From CAZWMK01 sp964635065 (GTDB lineage: Bacteria > Pseudomonadota > Alphaproteobacteria > Sphingomonadales > Sphingomonadaceae), in the NCBI GenBank assembly GCA_964635065.1, contig CAZWMK010000115.1:1-6550 (forward strand): 6,550 bases of DNA. The letters are read 5' to 3'. Of the stretch, positions 1 to 6,504 are shown in pieces (within the stretch, counting starts at the first letter, position 1; every line of letters starts with the position of its first letter). The notes below the pieces were generated by a model that was not told where the DNA came from, did not search any database, and saw only the letters and a list, made by a program, of their open reading frames with translations. Position numbers and translations under genes: made by a program.

Positions 1-145
1 CGTCGACACCAAGACCTCCGACCAGATCATGGACGTGCTGCGCGAGCTCAACCGCAACCTCAAGCTGACGGTCATCATCGTGACGCACGACCGCCGCCTC
101 TCCAAGATGGTGCAGCGCGTGGTGGCCATCCGCGACGGCAAGACC
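1..145 (+). pseudogene. C-terminal fragment of an ABC-transporter ATPase (MacB/LolD-like)
   Basis: Read in the frame starting at position 2, the 48 codons begin with the VDTKTSDQI segment, which matches the D-loop region after Walker B in LolD/MacB-type ATPases. They then carry the H-loop in IIVTHD (His at 86-88) and the closing VVAIRDGKT strand. In the family a few more residues normally follow (often TSTE-like) before the stop, but here the frame runs straight into aminotransferase sequence. All 48 codons end in G or C, unlike the rest of the window, which suggests a different genomic source. Walker A, the signature motif and Walker B would lie left of the window and cannot be checked. Whether this is an intact gene end, a remnant or a misjoined contig end cannot be decided here. 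Confidence 0.75.
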
Positions 146-1162
146 AAATATACCGCCGTCGATGGCACGCCCGAACTGAAGGAAGCCATTCGCGCCAAGT
201 TCAAGCGCGACAACAACCTTGAATATGGCATCGACCAGATCACGGTGAACGTCGGCGGCAAGCAGACGATCTTCAACGCCATGCTCGCCACGCTCGATCC
301 GGGCGACGAAGTGATCATCCCCGCGCCTTATTGGGTCAGCTATCCCGACATCGTCGCCTTTTGTGGCGCGACGCCGGTGGTCGTGCCGGCTGGCATCGAC
401 CAGGGCTTCAAGATCACGCCCGCGCAGCTGGATGCCGCGATCACGCCCAAGACCAAGTGGCTGATCCTGAATTCACCGTCGAACCCGACTGGTGCTGGTT
501 ACACCGCTGCTGAAATCAAGGCGCTGGGCGAAGTGCTGCTGCGTCACCCGCATGTGTGGGTACTGACTGACGACATGTATGAACACATCGTCTATGGCAG
601 CTTCAAATTCGCGACCATCGCCAGCGTTGTGCCGGAACTTTACGACCGGACCCTGACGGTGAACGGCGCATCCAAAGCCTATGCCATGACCGGCTGGCGC
701 ATCGGTTTCGCCGGTGGACCGGTGCAGCTGATCAAGGCGATCGCCAAGATCCAGTCGCAGTCGACGTCCAACCCCTGCTCAGTCGCGCAGGCTGCCACCA
801 CCGCCGCCCTGAACGGGCCGCAGGACTTCTTGCAGGAACGCAACGCTGCCTTCGAAAAGCGCCGCGATCTTGTGGTGCGCATGCTGAACGACACGCCCGG
901 CCTGCGCTGCCCGGTGCCGGAAGGCGCGTTCTACGTCTACCCCGACTGCGCCGGGCTGATCGGCAAAACGACGCCGACCGGTCTTGTGCTCAACAATGAC
1001 GAAGCGGTTGCCGCCTATCTCCTCGAAGCCGAAGGCGTTGCGGTGGTGCATGGCGCGGCCTTTGGCGGTTCACCAGCCTTCCGCATTTCCTATGCCACGT
1101 CGGAATCGGCCCTGACCGACGCCTGCACCCGTATCCAGCGCGCCGTCTCGAACCTGCGCTGA
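2..1162 (+). CDS. Aspartate/aromatic aminotransferase (class I, PLP-dependent), 5' end replaced by an ABC-ATPase fragment
   Basis: The frame is open from the window edge; the first in-window ATG is at 29. From about residue 38 (counting from that ATG) it reads as a fold-type I aminotransferase of the alphaproteobacterial aspartate aminotransferase group, which moves an amino group between aspartate and 2-oxoglutarate with PLP in the cytoplasm. Visible landmarks are Tyr41 just after the joint (the PLP-phosphate tyrosine of the KxKY motif), NPTG at 152-155, Asp181 and Tyr184 (PLP ring contacts), the Schiff-base Lys216 in SKAYAMTGWR, Arg224 (phosphate) and Arg352 (substrate carboxylate). The family is usually about 400 residues. 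Here about 337 belong to it, and the first ~60-65, including the GxGEPDF substrate loop, are absent. Residues before 38 are ABC-transporter sequence. The encoded chimera is unlikely to be a working aminotransferase as read. The family call is strong; exact substrate (aspartate, aromatic or prephenate) is not settled. Confidence 0.88.
   Translation, partial: VDTKTSDQIMDVLRELNRNLKLTVIIVTHDRRLSKMVQRVVAIRDGKTKYTAVDGTPELKEAIRAKFKRDNNLEYGIDQITVNVGGKQTIFNAMLATLDPGDEVIIPAPYWVSYPDIVAFCGATPVVVPAGIDQGFKITPAQLDAAITPKTKWLILNSPSNPTGAGYTAAEIKALGEVLLRHPHVWVLTDDMYEHIVYGSFKFATIASVVPELYDRTLTVNGASKAYAMTGWRIGFAGGPVQLIKAIAKIQSQSTSNPCSVAQAATTAALNGPQDFLQERNAAFEKRRDLVVRMLNDTPGLRCPVPEGAFYVYPDCAGLIGKTTPTGLVLNNDEAVAAYLLEAEGVAVVHGAAFGGSPAFRISYATSESALTDACTRIQRAVSNLR
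131..148 (+). other. In-frame joint between ABC-ATPase and aminotransferase sequence
   Basis: The stretch encodes RDGKTK. Both families have a GKT-type sequence here: ABC ATPases end in AIRDGKT-like sequence, and sphingomonad aspartate aminotransferases read A-x-x-GKTKYTAVDG. The joint therefore lies in about 9-15 bases that both parents could share. Before it, 48 of 48 codons end in G/C; in the next 32 codons, 9 end in A/T. This is the pattern expected of a microhomology join, either by the assembler or by recombination. Confidence 0.7.
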
Positions 1163-1168
1163 TCGCAT

Positions 1169-1206
1169 CGACACGGCGCCGCGCCTCGCTGCGCGGCGCC
1201 GTGTCG
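1169..1206. terminator. Perfect 16-bp hairpin after the aminotransferase gene, without a T-tract
   Basis: Arms 1169-1184 (cgacacggcgccgcgc) and 1191-1206 are exact reverse complements separated by a 6-base loop (ctcgct). The hairpin starts 6 bases after the stop codon at 1160-1162. No run of T follows on either strand, so it is not a canonical intrinsic terminator. A GC-only stem of this strength placed right behind a gene most plausibly ends transcription or protects the mRNA 3' end, and it separates this gene from msrP. Confidence 0.6.
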
Positions 1207-1241
1207 CACACCTGTGCATGGGCTTTCCGCTGTCTCCGTCG

Positions 1242-1247
1242 TATAAA
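1242..1247 (+). promoter_or_regulatory. Possible -10 element of the msrP promoter
   Basis: TATAAA lies 25 bases before the msrP start codon, in the short gap between the hairpin and msrP, where a promoter would be expected. No good -35 hexamer is seen at the usual 16-18 base spacing (the bases there read about TGGGCT), so this is a weak call that rests on position and the AT-rich hexamer in GC-rich surroundings. Confidence 0.3.
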
Positions 1248-1272
1248 CAGGGACTGCCGGGGAGACTGAACC

Positions 1273-2202
1273 ATGCTGATCCGCACGCCGCCGGGCTGGG
1301 CCTTGCCCGAAAGCGCCGCCACGTCGGAAGCGCTTTATCTCGATCGTCGCCGGATGCTGGCCGGTATGGTCGCGCTTGGCCTTGTGCCACACGCGGCCAC
1401 GGCCGCCCCGCTGGCCGCACTGAAAGCACGTCGCACCCGCGATCTCGACGAGACCCTGACGCCTTATGGCGATGTCGCCAACTATAATAATTTCTATGAA
1501 TTCGGGACTGGCAAGGAAGATCCTGCCCGAAACGCTATCCGGCTGAAGCCGCGCCCCTGGACGATCGAGATCGGCGGCCTTGTCAAAAAGCCGCTGACTC
1601 TTGACGTCGACCGTCTGATCGCGGCCCTGCCGCTTGAAGAACGTGTCTATCGCCTGCGCTGTGTCGAGGCCTGGTCGATGGTGATTCCGTGGATCGGCTT
1701 TCCGCTGGCACGCCTGATTAGCATGGCCGAACCGCTGGGGTCGGCGAGATATATCGCGTTCCAGACGCTCGACGATCCTGTGCAAATGCCCGGCCTCAGA
1801 CGCCCGGTGCTCGATTGGCCCTATGTTGAAGGGCTGCGGCTTGATGAAGCGCGCCATCCGCTGACGCTGATGGCGGTCGGGCTTTATGGCCGTGTGCTTC
1901 CCAACCAGAATGGCGCACCGATCCGGCTTGTCGTGCCATGGAAATATGGCTTCAAGTCGATCAAGTCGATCGTCCGCATCGATTTTGTCGAACGCCAGCC
2001 GCCCACAAGCTGGAACCGTTCGGCACCACGCGAATATGGCTTTTATGCCAACGTCAATCCCGATGTGGACCATCCCCGATGGAGCCAGCGGCGGGAGCGC
2101 AGAATTGGGGACTTTCTGCCGCGCCGCACCCTGCCATTCAACGGCTATGCCGATGAAGTGGCCGCACTTTATGGCAGCATGAACCTCAGGCGCTTTTTCT
2201 GA
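1273..2202 (+). CDS. msrP: Protein-methionine-sulfoxide reductase catalytic subunit MsrP (YedY)
   Basis: MsrP is a periplasmic molybdopterin enzyme of the sulfite oxidase fold that reduces methionine sulfoxide in envelope proteins, with electrons from MsrQ. The 309-residue length is normal for the family. The N-terminus has a Tat signal: Arg25-Arg26-Arg27, a hydrophobic stretch at 28-38, and an ATAA site with cleavage probably near 44-45, fitting export of a folded cofactor enzyme. The YNNFYEFGTGK block follows. Cys130 sits in RCVEAWSMVIPWIGFPL and is the expected molybdenum ligand. The C-terminus has NVNPDVDHPRW and FNGYADEVAALY, both typical of MsrP. The ATG at 1273 is preceded by GGGGAG (1259-1264) with 8 bases spacing. 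The stop overlaps the msrQ start by one base, so the two are translated together. Assignment is very firm; regulation is not visible beyond a possible -10. Confidence 0.96.
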   Translation: MLIRTPPGWALPESAATSEALYLDRRRMLAGMVALGLVPHAATAAPLAALKARRTRDLDETLTPYGDVANYNNFYEFGTGKEDPARNAIRLKPRPWTIEIGGLVKKPLTLDVDRLIAALPLEERVYRLRCVEAWSMVIPWIGFPLARLISMAEPLGSARYIAFQTLDDPVQMPGLRRPVLDWPYVEGLRLDEARHPLTLMAVGLYGRVLPNQNGAPIRLVVPWKYGFKSIKSIVRIDFVERQPPTSWNRSAPREYGFYANVNPDVDHPRWSQRRERRIGDFLPRRTLPFNGYADEVAALYGSMNLRRFF

Positions 2203-2825
2203 TGCACAAAACGCCTGAGTGGCTGCGGCCTGTCACCCATATGTGCCTTGCCCTGCCGCTCCTCTGGCTGTGCGGCCAGTGGTTCCTGATGCTGACGACA
2301 GGCGACGCGCGCAGCGCGGGGCTGACATCCGATCCAATTGCTGCCACCATCAACACACTGGGCCTGTGGGCCTTTCGCATCCTGCTGCTGGCACTGGCCA
2401 TCACGCCTGTCCGGCGGCTGACGGGCTGGACACCCATCATAACCATCCGGCGCGCTGCCGGCCTGTGGGCCTTTGCCTATGCCGGACTGCATCTTGCCAG
2501 CTATCTCGGCCTTGACCTGTTCGGATCGCTCGACCTTTTGTGGGATGATATCATCAAGCGGCGCTACATCCTGTTCGGCATGGCGGCATTCCTGTGCCTG
2601 ACACCGCTGGCGATCACCTCGACACGCGCATGGATGCAGCGACTGGGCGGGCGACGCTGGCAGCAGTTGCACCGGCTGGCCTATGCTGCAGGTGGATTCG
2701 CTGCCTTCCACTTCATTCTGCGCGTCCGGGGCTTTCAGTATGAGCCATGGCTTTATGCGCTGATTCTGGGTGGGCTGCTGGTCGCGCGCCTGCGCATCAA
2801 AGCAGTTGCACGGTCGCGTGGATGA
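2202..2825 (+). CDS. msrQ: Heme-binding membrane subunit MsrQ (YedZ) of the MsrPQ system
   Basis: MsrQ is an inner-membrane cytochrome b of the ferric-reductase-like family that passes electrons from quinols or flavin to periplasmic MsrP. The protein has 207 residues and about six hydrophobic segments (roughly 12-31, 50-68, 83-103, 120-138, 154-173 and 182-199). His97, His157 and His170 are spaced 60 and 13 apart, the same spacing I recall for the E. coli heme ligands (91, 151, 164). The PVRRLTG loop and RRAAGLWAFAYAGLHL segment are also typical. The start ATG shares its A with the msrP TGA (TGATG). Only a weak AGG (2188-2190) precedes it, so translation probably depends on coupling to msrP. 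The last 29 bases overlap the end of the convergent DUF445 gene. Confidence 0.95.
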   Translation: MHKTPEWLRPVTHMCLALPLLWLCGQWFLMLTTGDARSAGLTSDPIAATINTLGLWAFRILLLALAITPVRRLTGWTPIITIRRAAGLWAFAYAGLHLASYLGLDLFGSLDLLWDDIIKRRYILFGMAAFLCLTPLAITSTRAWMQRLGGRRWQQLHRLAYAAGGFAAFHFILRVRGFQYEPWLYALILGGLLVARLRIKAVARSRG

Positions 2826-4053
2826 CCAGCCCGACAAGACCGCCGATCAGCGTGCCGTTGATGCGGATATATTGCAGATCACGGCCGACGGCCTGTTCCA
2901 GCCGCGTCGAGATCGTGCCCGCGTCCCAGCCGCGAACCGTGTCGGACACGATACTGACAATGCCATCGCCATAATCAGCAACCATGCCAATGATCGCGCG
3001 CCGCGCGTAGGCATTGATCGCACCACGCAGCGCTGCATCGCGGTTGATCGTCTCGCCCAACTGGACCAGTGCCACGCCCAGCCGTCCGCTCATCGCGGCA
3101 TCGGGGTTGGCAAGCATCGCCAAAAGCGCCGTTCGCGCCTGATCCCACAGCCCATCCAGCGTGCGGGCGATGGCGGGATTATCGATCAGGTCGTGCTTGA
3201 TCGCTTCGATCCGCGCCTGCAAATCGGGGTCGTGCTGAAGATCATGACCCAGACCGGCCAGGGCTGTCCCAAGCTGGACGCGCAACGGGTGCGCCGGGTC
3301 CGCAGCCATGTCATCCAGCAATTTGCGCAACGCGTCGATGATGCGGTCGGACAGTTTTTCATCAAGTGACGCCAGCCGCAACAGCCATGCCGTGCGCGCA
3401 CGGACCATCTCGCGGATCAGCGATTCATTGTCGTCAAGCGTGCGGGCAGCCCAAAGGATCGCACTGTCGACCAGCGGTTCGTGCCGGCCCGCCTTCACCG
3501 CCGCTTCGACAAGCCGCCCCAGCATCGGCGATACCGCAAAGGCGCGCAGGCGACCGACAGCGGCAGCGCGCAGCATGCCGCCGATGGTGTCATTATCCAG
3601 CGCGTTCAGGCATTGCGTCGCCAAATGGGCAAATCCGCGACGCAGCCGCCCTTCGCCCGGCCCCCTGACCAGCCAGCGTCCAGCCATGGCGGCCAAGTCA
3701 AATCCATCCAGCCGCCGGGCGACGACAAGCGGTGTCAGGAAATTATGACGCAGAAACTGCGCCAGATTATCGCCGATGCGGTCCTTGTTGCGGGGAATGA
3801 TCGCTGTGTGCGGGATCGGCAGGCCCATGGGATGGCGGAACAGCGCGGTCACGGCGAACCAGTCCGCCAGACCACCGACCATTGCGGCTTCGGCAAAGGC
3901 ACGGACATAGCCCGCCCATGGCATCGTCGCTTCCCATGACCGTGCCGCCACGAACAAGGCCGCCATAGCCACAAGCAGCCCGGTCGCCAGCAATTGTATG
4001 CGCCTGAGCGGCGTCATGCGGCAACCGACACACTGGAAAGGGCAGTCAGGCAT
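2797..4053 (-). CDS. DUF445 family membrane protein (YjiN-like)
   Basis: The protein belongs to the DUF445 family, whose biochemical role is unknown. Counting from the ATG at 4053, a hydrophobic segment at about 18-37 is followed by the family hallmark at about 54-94: AEAAMVGGLADWFAVTALF, then RHPMGLPIPHTAIIPRNKDR. A long helical, charged middle follows, with a second hydrophobic segment at the extreme C-terminus (about 398-418). The likely topology is two membrane anchors flanking a large soluble domain. Length (418, or 406 from the second start) is normal. The start is uncertain: family members usually begin close to the first membrane helix, which favours Met13 (codon at 4017-4015) over Met1. 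Neither has a clear ribosome binding site. The gene converges on msrQ with a 29-base overlap and diverges from the SIMPL gene. No functional link to MsrPQ is evident. Confidence 0.92.
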   Translation of the reverse strand: MPDCPFQCVGCRMTPLRRIQLLATGLLVAMAALFVAARSWEATMPWAGYVRAFAEAAMVGGLADWFAVTALFRHPMGLPIPHTAIIPRNKDRIGDNLAQFLRHNFLTPLVVARRLDGFDLAAMAGRWLVRGPGEGRLRRGFAHLATQCLNALDNDTIGGMLRAAAVGRLRAFAVSPMLGRLVEAAVKAGRHEPLVDSAILWAARTLDDNESLIREMVRARTAWLLRLASLDEKLSDRIIDALRKLLDDMAADPAHPLRVQLGTALAGLGHDLQHDPDLQARIEAIKHDLIDNPAIARTLDGLWDQARTALLAMLANPDAAMSGRLGVALVQLGETINRDAALRGAINAYARRAIIGMVADYGDGIVSIVSDTVRGWDAGTISTRLEQAVGRDLQYIRINGTLIGGLVGLVIHATVQLL

Positions 4054-4219
4054 AAGAAGAAAGACATGGCCTGTCCGCGCTTTCAGAAGATATGGAAATC
4101 CTTGTCAGCATAACCAAGCCCTTCCACTGCGACAAGAACATGCGCACACGACCGTTCATCTGGCAGCCATCGGGCATGGCGCACTACTATCCGATCCGTT
4201 CGACCATGAGGGGACCATC

Positions 4220-4933
4220 ATGAAAAACGCGCTTGTGCTCGCTACCCTGTCGCTTCTGGCGCTCCCTGCGCCACTCGCGGCCCAGACCCCACCGCCGCCG
4301 CAAGCGACCACGCTCAGTCTGTCGGCAGAGGGGCGGGTTGAGCGTGCGCCGGATGTTGCCGACATGTCGGCTGGCGTTGTGACGCAGGCCGGCACGGCAT
4401 CGGCGGCACTGGCGGAAAACAGCACGCGCATGGCGCGCGTGGTCGCGGCACTGAAAACCGCCGGCGTGGCCGAACGCGATATCCAGACGTCTGGTATCAG
4501 CCTTCATCCGCAATATCGCTATGGCGACAATCAGCCGCCGCAGCTGATCGGTTATCAGGCCAGCAACAATGTCAATGTCAGGGTCCGCGATCTTGCCCGC
4601 ATGGGACGCGTGATCGACACGCTGGTGGCGCAGGGGGCTAACCAGATCAACGGCCCATCCTTCCAGATCGACAAGCCCGATGCCGCGCTGGACGAGGCAC
4701 GCACCGCCGCCGTGCAAAAAGCCGTCGCACGCGCCAATCTCTATGCGAGGGCAGCCGGCATGAAGATACGGCGCATCGTCCAGATCACCGAAGGTGGCGG
4801 TTACAGCCCGCCCGTACCGATGCCCATCATGGCGCGCGCCGCCATGGCCGAAACCAAAGCCGATTCAACCCCGGTCGCACCCGGCGAAGTCGCGCTGACG
4901 GTCAGTGTCAACATGACCTTCGAGCTGGAGTGA
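4220..4933 (+). CDS. Secreted SIMPL domain (DUF541, BP26/OMP28-like) protein
   Basis: The family comprises periplasmic or outer-membrane-associated proteins (Brucella BP26, YggE) linked to stress tolerance, with no established enzyme activity. The product is 237 residues. Residues 1-21 form a Sec signal peptide (MKN start, hydrophobic core, cleavage after LAA before Gln22), followed by a short Pro-rich linker (24-27). The SIMPL domain covers about 29-237: SLSAEGRVERAPDVADMSAGV, the ALAENSTRM helix, AGVAERDIQTSGISLHPQY, GYQASNNVNVRV and the GANQINGPSF block. The ATG at 4220 is chosen because GAGGGG (4208-4213) lies 6 bases before it and a signal peptide begins there. The frame is open further upstream to 3998, but that part runs antisense through the DUF445 start and has no secretion or family features. 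The stop abuts the stop of the opposite-strand small gene. Confidence 0.92.
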   Translation: MKNALVLATLSLLALPAPLAAQTPPPPQATTLSLSAEGRVERAPDVADMSAGVVTQAGTASAALAENSTRMARVVAALKTAGVAERDIQTSGISLHPQYRYGDNQPPQLIGYQASNNVNVRVRDLARMGRVIDTLVAQGANQINGPSFQIDKPDAALDEARTAAVQKAVARANLYARAAGMKIRRIVQITEGGGYSPPVPMPIMARAAMAETKADSTPVAPGEVALTVSVNMTFELE

Positions 4934-4936
4934 TCA
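4931..4936. other. TGATCA palindrome holding the stop codons of two convergent genes
   Basis: Bases 4931-4933 are the TGA of the SIMPL gene, and 4934-4936 read as TGA on the other strand for the small hemN-coupled gene. There is no spacer and no hairpin terminator between the two convergent units, so each transcript must run at least some way into the other gene. Confidence 0.9.
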
Positions 4937-5164
4937 GAGTTCCTTGCGGCGCGGGCACAACATGTGCGGACAGCCGCTGTCGCTGGGCCGGGGCATGTCT
5001 TCGACAGGCTGGCCGTCCGGCCCGATGCGCAGCGTCTTCTGGCCCTCTGCGGTGCAAACGATGACGGTCCAACCGCCATCGCCTGATGCGGCCTGCGCCC
5101 CCATCGGCGCCATCCCGCGCAAAAGCACGCCCATCAGGGCAAGCACATAGAACAGGCGCATCAT
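4934..5164 (-). CDS. Small secreted protein with three cysteines (possibly DUF2946-like), coupled to hemN
   Basis: This 76-residue protein begins with a hydrophobic stretch (about 4-15) and an AQA-A site near residue 25, indicating a signal peptide and a mature protein of about 50 residues in the periplasm. The mature part has Cys37 in VIVCTAEGQK, an IGPDGQPVE strand, and a C-terminal CPHMLC (Cys65, His67, Cys70). The layout, a leader ending near a Pro/Gly-rich MAPMGAQ, a CTAEG-like segment and a terminal Cys-rich bit, resembles DUF2946 proteins. I am only moderately sure of that family, and its function is unknown. AAGG (5175-5172) lies 7 bases before the first ATG (5164). A second ATG follows directly, so either could start. 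The first ATG overlaps the hemN TAA by one base (TAATG), so it is cotranscribed and probably translationally coupled to hemN. Confidence 0.75.
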   Translation of the reverse strand: MMRLFYVLALMGVLLRGMAPMGAQAASGDGGWTVIVCTAEGQKTLRIGPDGQPVEDMPRPSDSGCPHMLCPRRKEL

Positions 5165-6504
5165 TACACCGCCTTACTGAAACGCGCGATCTGCGGCTGA
5201 TGATAGGCATCAAACGCCTGCGCCGCCAGACGCGCATAAGGAAGACCGGCCCCTAGAAGGCGCACGACCCTGCCGTCAACACGCACAATGTCGCGGCTGG
5301 CAAGATCAGCCAGCACCGGCGCGGCCTCCGCCATCAGGCGGTCGGCCTGTGCCGGCTCGGCGTGGCGGTCAAGATCAACCATGCCATCGCACAACAGGCG
5401 TTCGATGATGGCCTGACGCAAGCGGTCTTCAACCGAACAGGCAACGCCGCGCACACCAGCCAGCTGCCCGGCGCGCACCCGCAGGGCATAACGCCCGCTT
5501 GCTTTTTCATTCTGCACCATGAGATCGGGAAACTGGCTGATGGCCGAAGCGCCCAGCCCGATCAGGACGGTTGCGGGATCGTCGGTAAAGCCCTGAAAGT
5601 TGCGGCGCAATTGCCCGGCACGCGCAGCGGTTGCCAGCGAATCATCGGGTCTGGCGAAATGATCGAAACCGATCGCCTGATAACCGGCGGCCACGATCTG
5701 GCGATGGGCCTGTGCCGCCTGGGAGAACCGCGCGCGCGCATCAGGCAGACGGCGGTCGTCGATCGCGCGCTGACGGGCGATCTGGCGCGGCAGATGGGCA
5801 TAGCCAAACATGGCAATGCGCGCCGGCGCGAGCGTCAATGCCTGGGCGATGCTGTCTTCGACGTCGCGTAAAAACTGGCCCGGCAGCCCATACATCAGGT
5901 CGATGTTGACCGCGACGATTCCAGCCGCGCGCAATGCTGCCACGCGGTCAGCGACCAGATCATAAGGCTGGACACGATTGATCGCCTGCTGGACATGGCC
6001 GGCGAAGGTCTGGACTCCAAGGCTGACACGACGGACACCTGCCGCCGCCATCGCTGCGATGAAAGCGTCGCTCAGGGTGCGCGGATCGAGCTCGACTGCG
6101 ATTTCCACCTCATCGGCCACAACAAAGGCCCGCCGAAGCGCCGCCATGAGCGCCGTAAAATCGTCTGGCGGCAAGGCATTCGGGCTGCCGCCGCCGAAAT
6201 GGATGCTGCGCACCAGCCCCTGCGCCATGCCACCGACCAGTGCGATTTCCGCCGCCATGGCTTCGGCATAGCGCACAACACGCCCGTCGCGCCCGCTCGT
6301 GCTGGTGTTGCAGCCGCAATACCAGCAAATGCGATCGCAATAGGGAATGTGCAGATAAAGCGACAGCGCATCATCCGGCGTCAGCGCCGCAAGCGCCGCC
6401 TGCTGCGCCACCGCACCAACGCCATCGCCAAAGGCTGCAGCCGTCGGATAGCTGGTATAGCGCGGCACAGACCGCGCGATCAGATCGGGTTCCAGACTCC
6501 ACAT
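5164..6504 (-). CDS. hemN: Oxygen-independent coproporphyrinogen III oxidase HemN
   Basis: HemN is a cytoplasmic radical SAM enzyme that converts coproporphyrinogen III to protoporphyrinogen IX without oxygen, the late step of heme synthesis under low oxygen. Counting from the ATG at 6504 (446 residues; E. coli HemN is about 457), the protein shows RYTSYPTA near 15-22, the iron-sulfur motif YCDRICWYCGC with Cys56, Cys60 and Cys63 plus Cys65, and the SAM-binding FGGGSP at 103-108 (usually GGGTP). It then has RVSLGVQTF, YGLPGQ at 205-210, GFDHFARPDD near 279-288 and RRNFQGFTDD near 301-309. These mark true HemN rather than the shorter HemW. I prefer ATG 6504 because AGGA (6516-6513) lies 8 bases upstream. 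A GTG at 6528 would add 8 residues. No FNR/FixK-type TTGAT-N4-ATCAA palindrome is visible in the 46 bases upstream that the window holds. The gene is followed, with one-base overlap, by a small secreted protein gene. Confidence 0.95.
   Translation of the reverse strand: MWSLEPDLIARSVPRYTSYPTAAAFGDGVGAVAQQAALAALTPDDALSLYLHIPYCDRICWYCGCNTSTSGRDGRVVRYAEAMAAEIALVGGMAQGLVRSIHFGGGSPNALPPDDFTALMAALRRAFVVADEVEIAVELDPRTLSDAFIAAMAAAGVRRVSLGVQTFAGHVQQAINRVQPYDLVADRVAALRAAGIVAVNIDLMYGLPGQFLRDVEDSIAQALTLAPARIAMFGYAHLPRQIARQRAIDDRRLPDARARFSQAAQAHRQIVAAGYQAIGFDHFARPDDSLATAARAGQLRRNFQGFTDDPATVLIGLGASAISQFPDLMVQNEKASGRYALRVRAGQLAGVRGVACSVEDRLRQAIIERLLCDGMVDLDRHAEPAQADRLMAEAAPVLADLASRDIVRVDGRVVRLLGAGLPYARLAAQAFDAYHQPQIARFSKAV

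Noticed and set aside
1090..2073. Open frame of 327 codons on the minus strand opposite msrP
   Set aside because: It mirrors a firmly identified gene, has no recognisable domain, and has the His/Arg/Gln-rich composition typical of antisense frames in GC-rich DNA.
2169..2837. Open frame of 222 codons on the minus strand opposite msrQ
   Set aside because: It lies antisense to the well supported msrQ, is Gln/Pro/Arg-rich and has no family features; it is a by-product of GC-rich codon structure.
2770..3369. Plus-strand open frame of 199 codons inside the DUF445 gene region
   Set aside because: It is antisense to DUF445 coding sequence and shows no domain, signal peptide or ribosome site.
4101..4136. 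Inverted repeat cttgtc / gacaag in the gap between the divergent DUF445 and SIMPL genes
   Set aside because: The arms are only 6 bases, 24 bases apart, and do not extend; this is expected by chance. No clear promoter pair could be defined in this 166-base gap either.
3998..4219. Upstream extension of the SIMPL gene frame
   Set aside because: The added 74 codons partly lie antisense to the DUF445 start, precede a clear signal peptide, and compete with a strong ribosome site at 4208-4213 serving the ATG at 4220.
5362..5871. Plus-strand open frame of 169 codons inside hemN
   Set aside because: It is antisense to strongly conserved HemN sequence, with no independent coding evidence.
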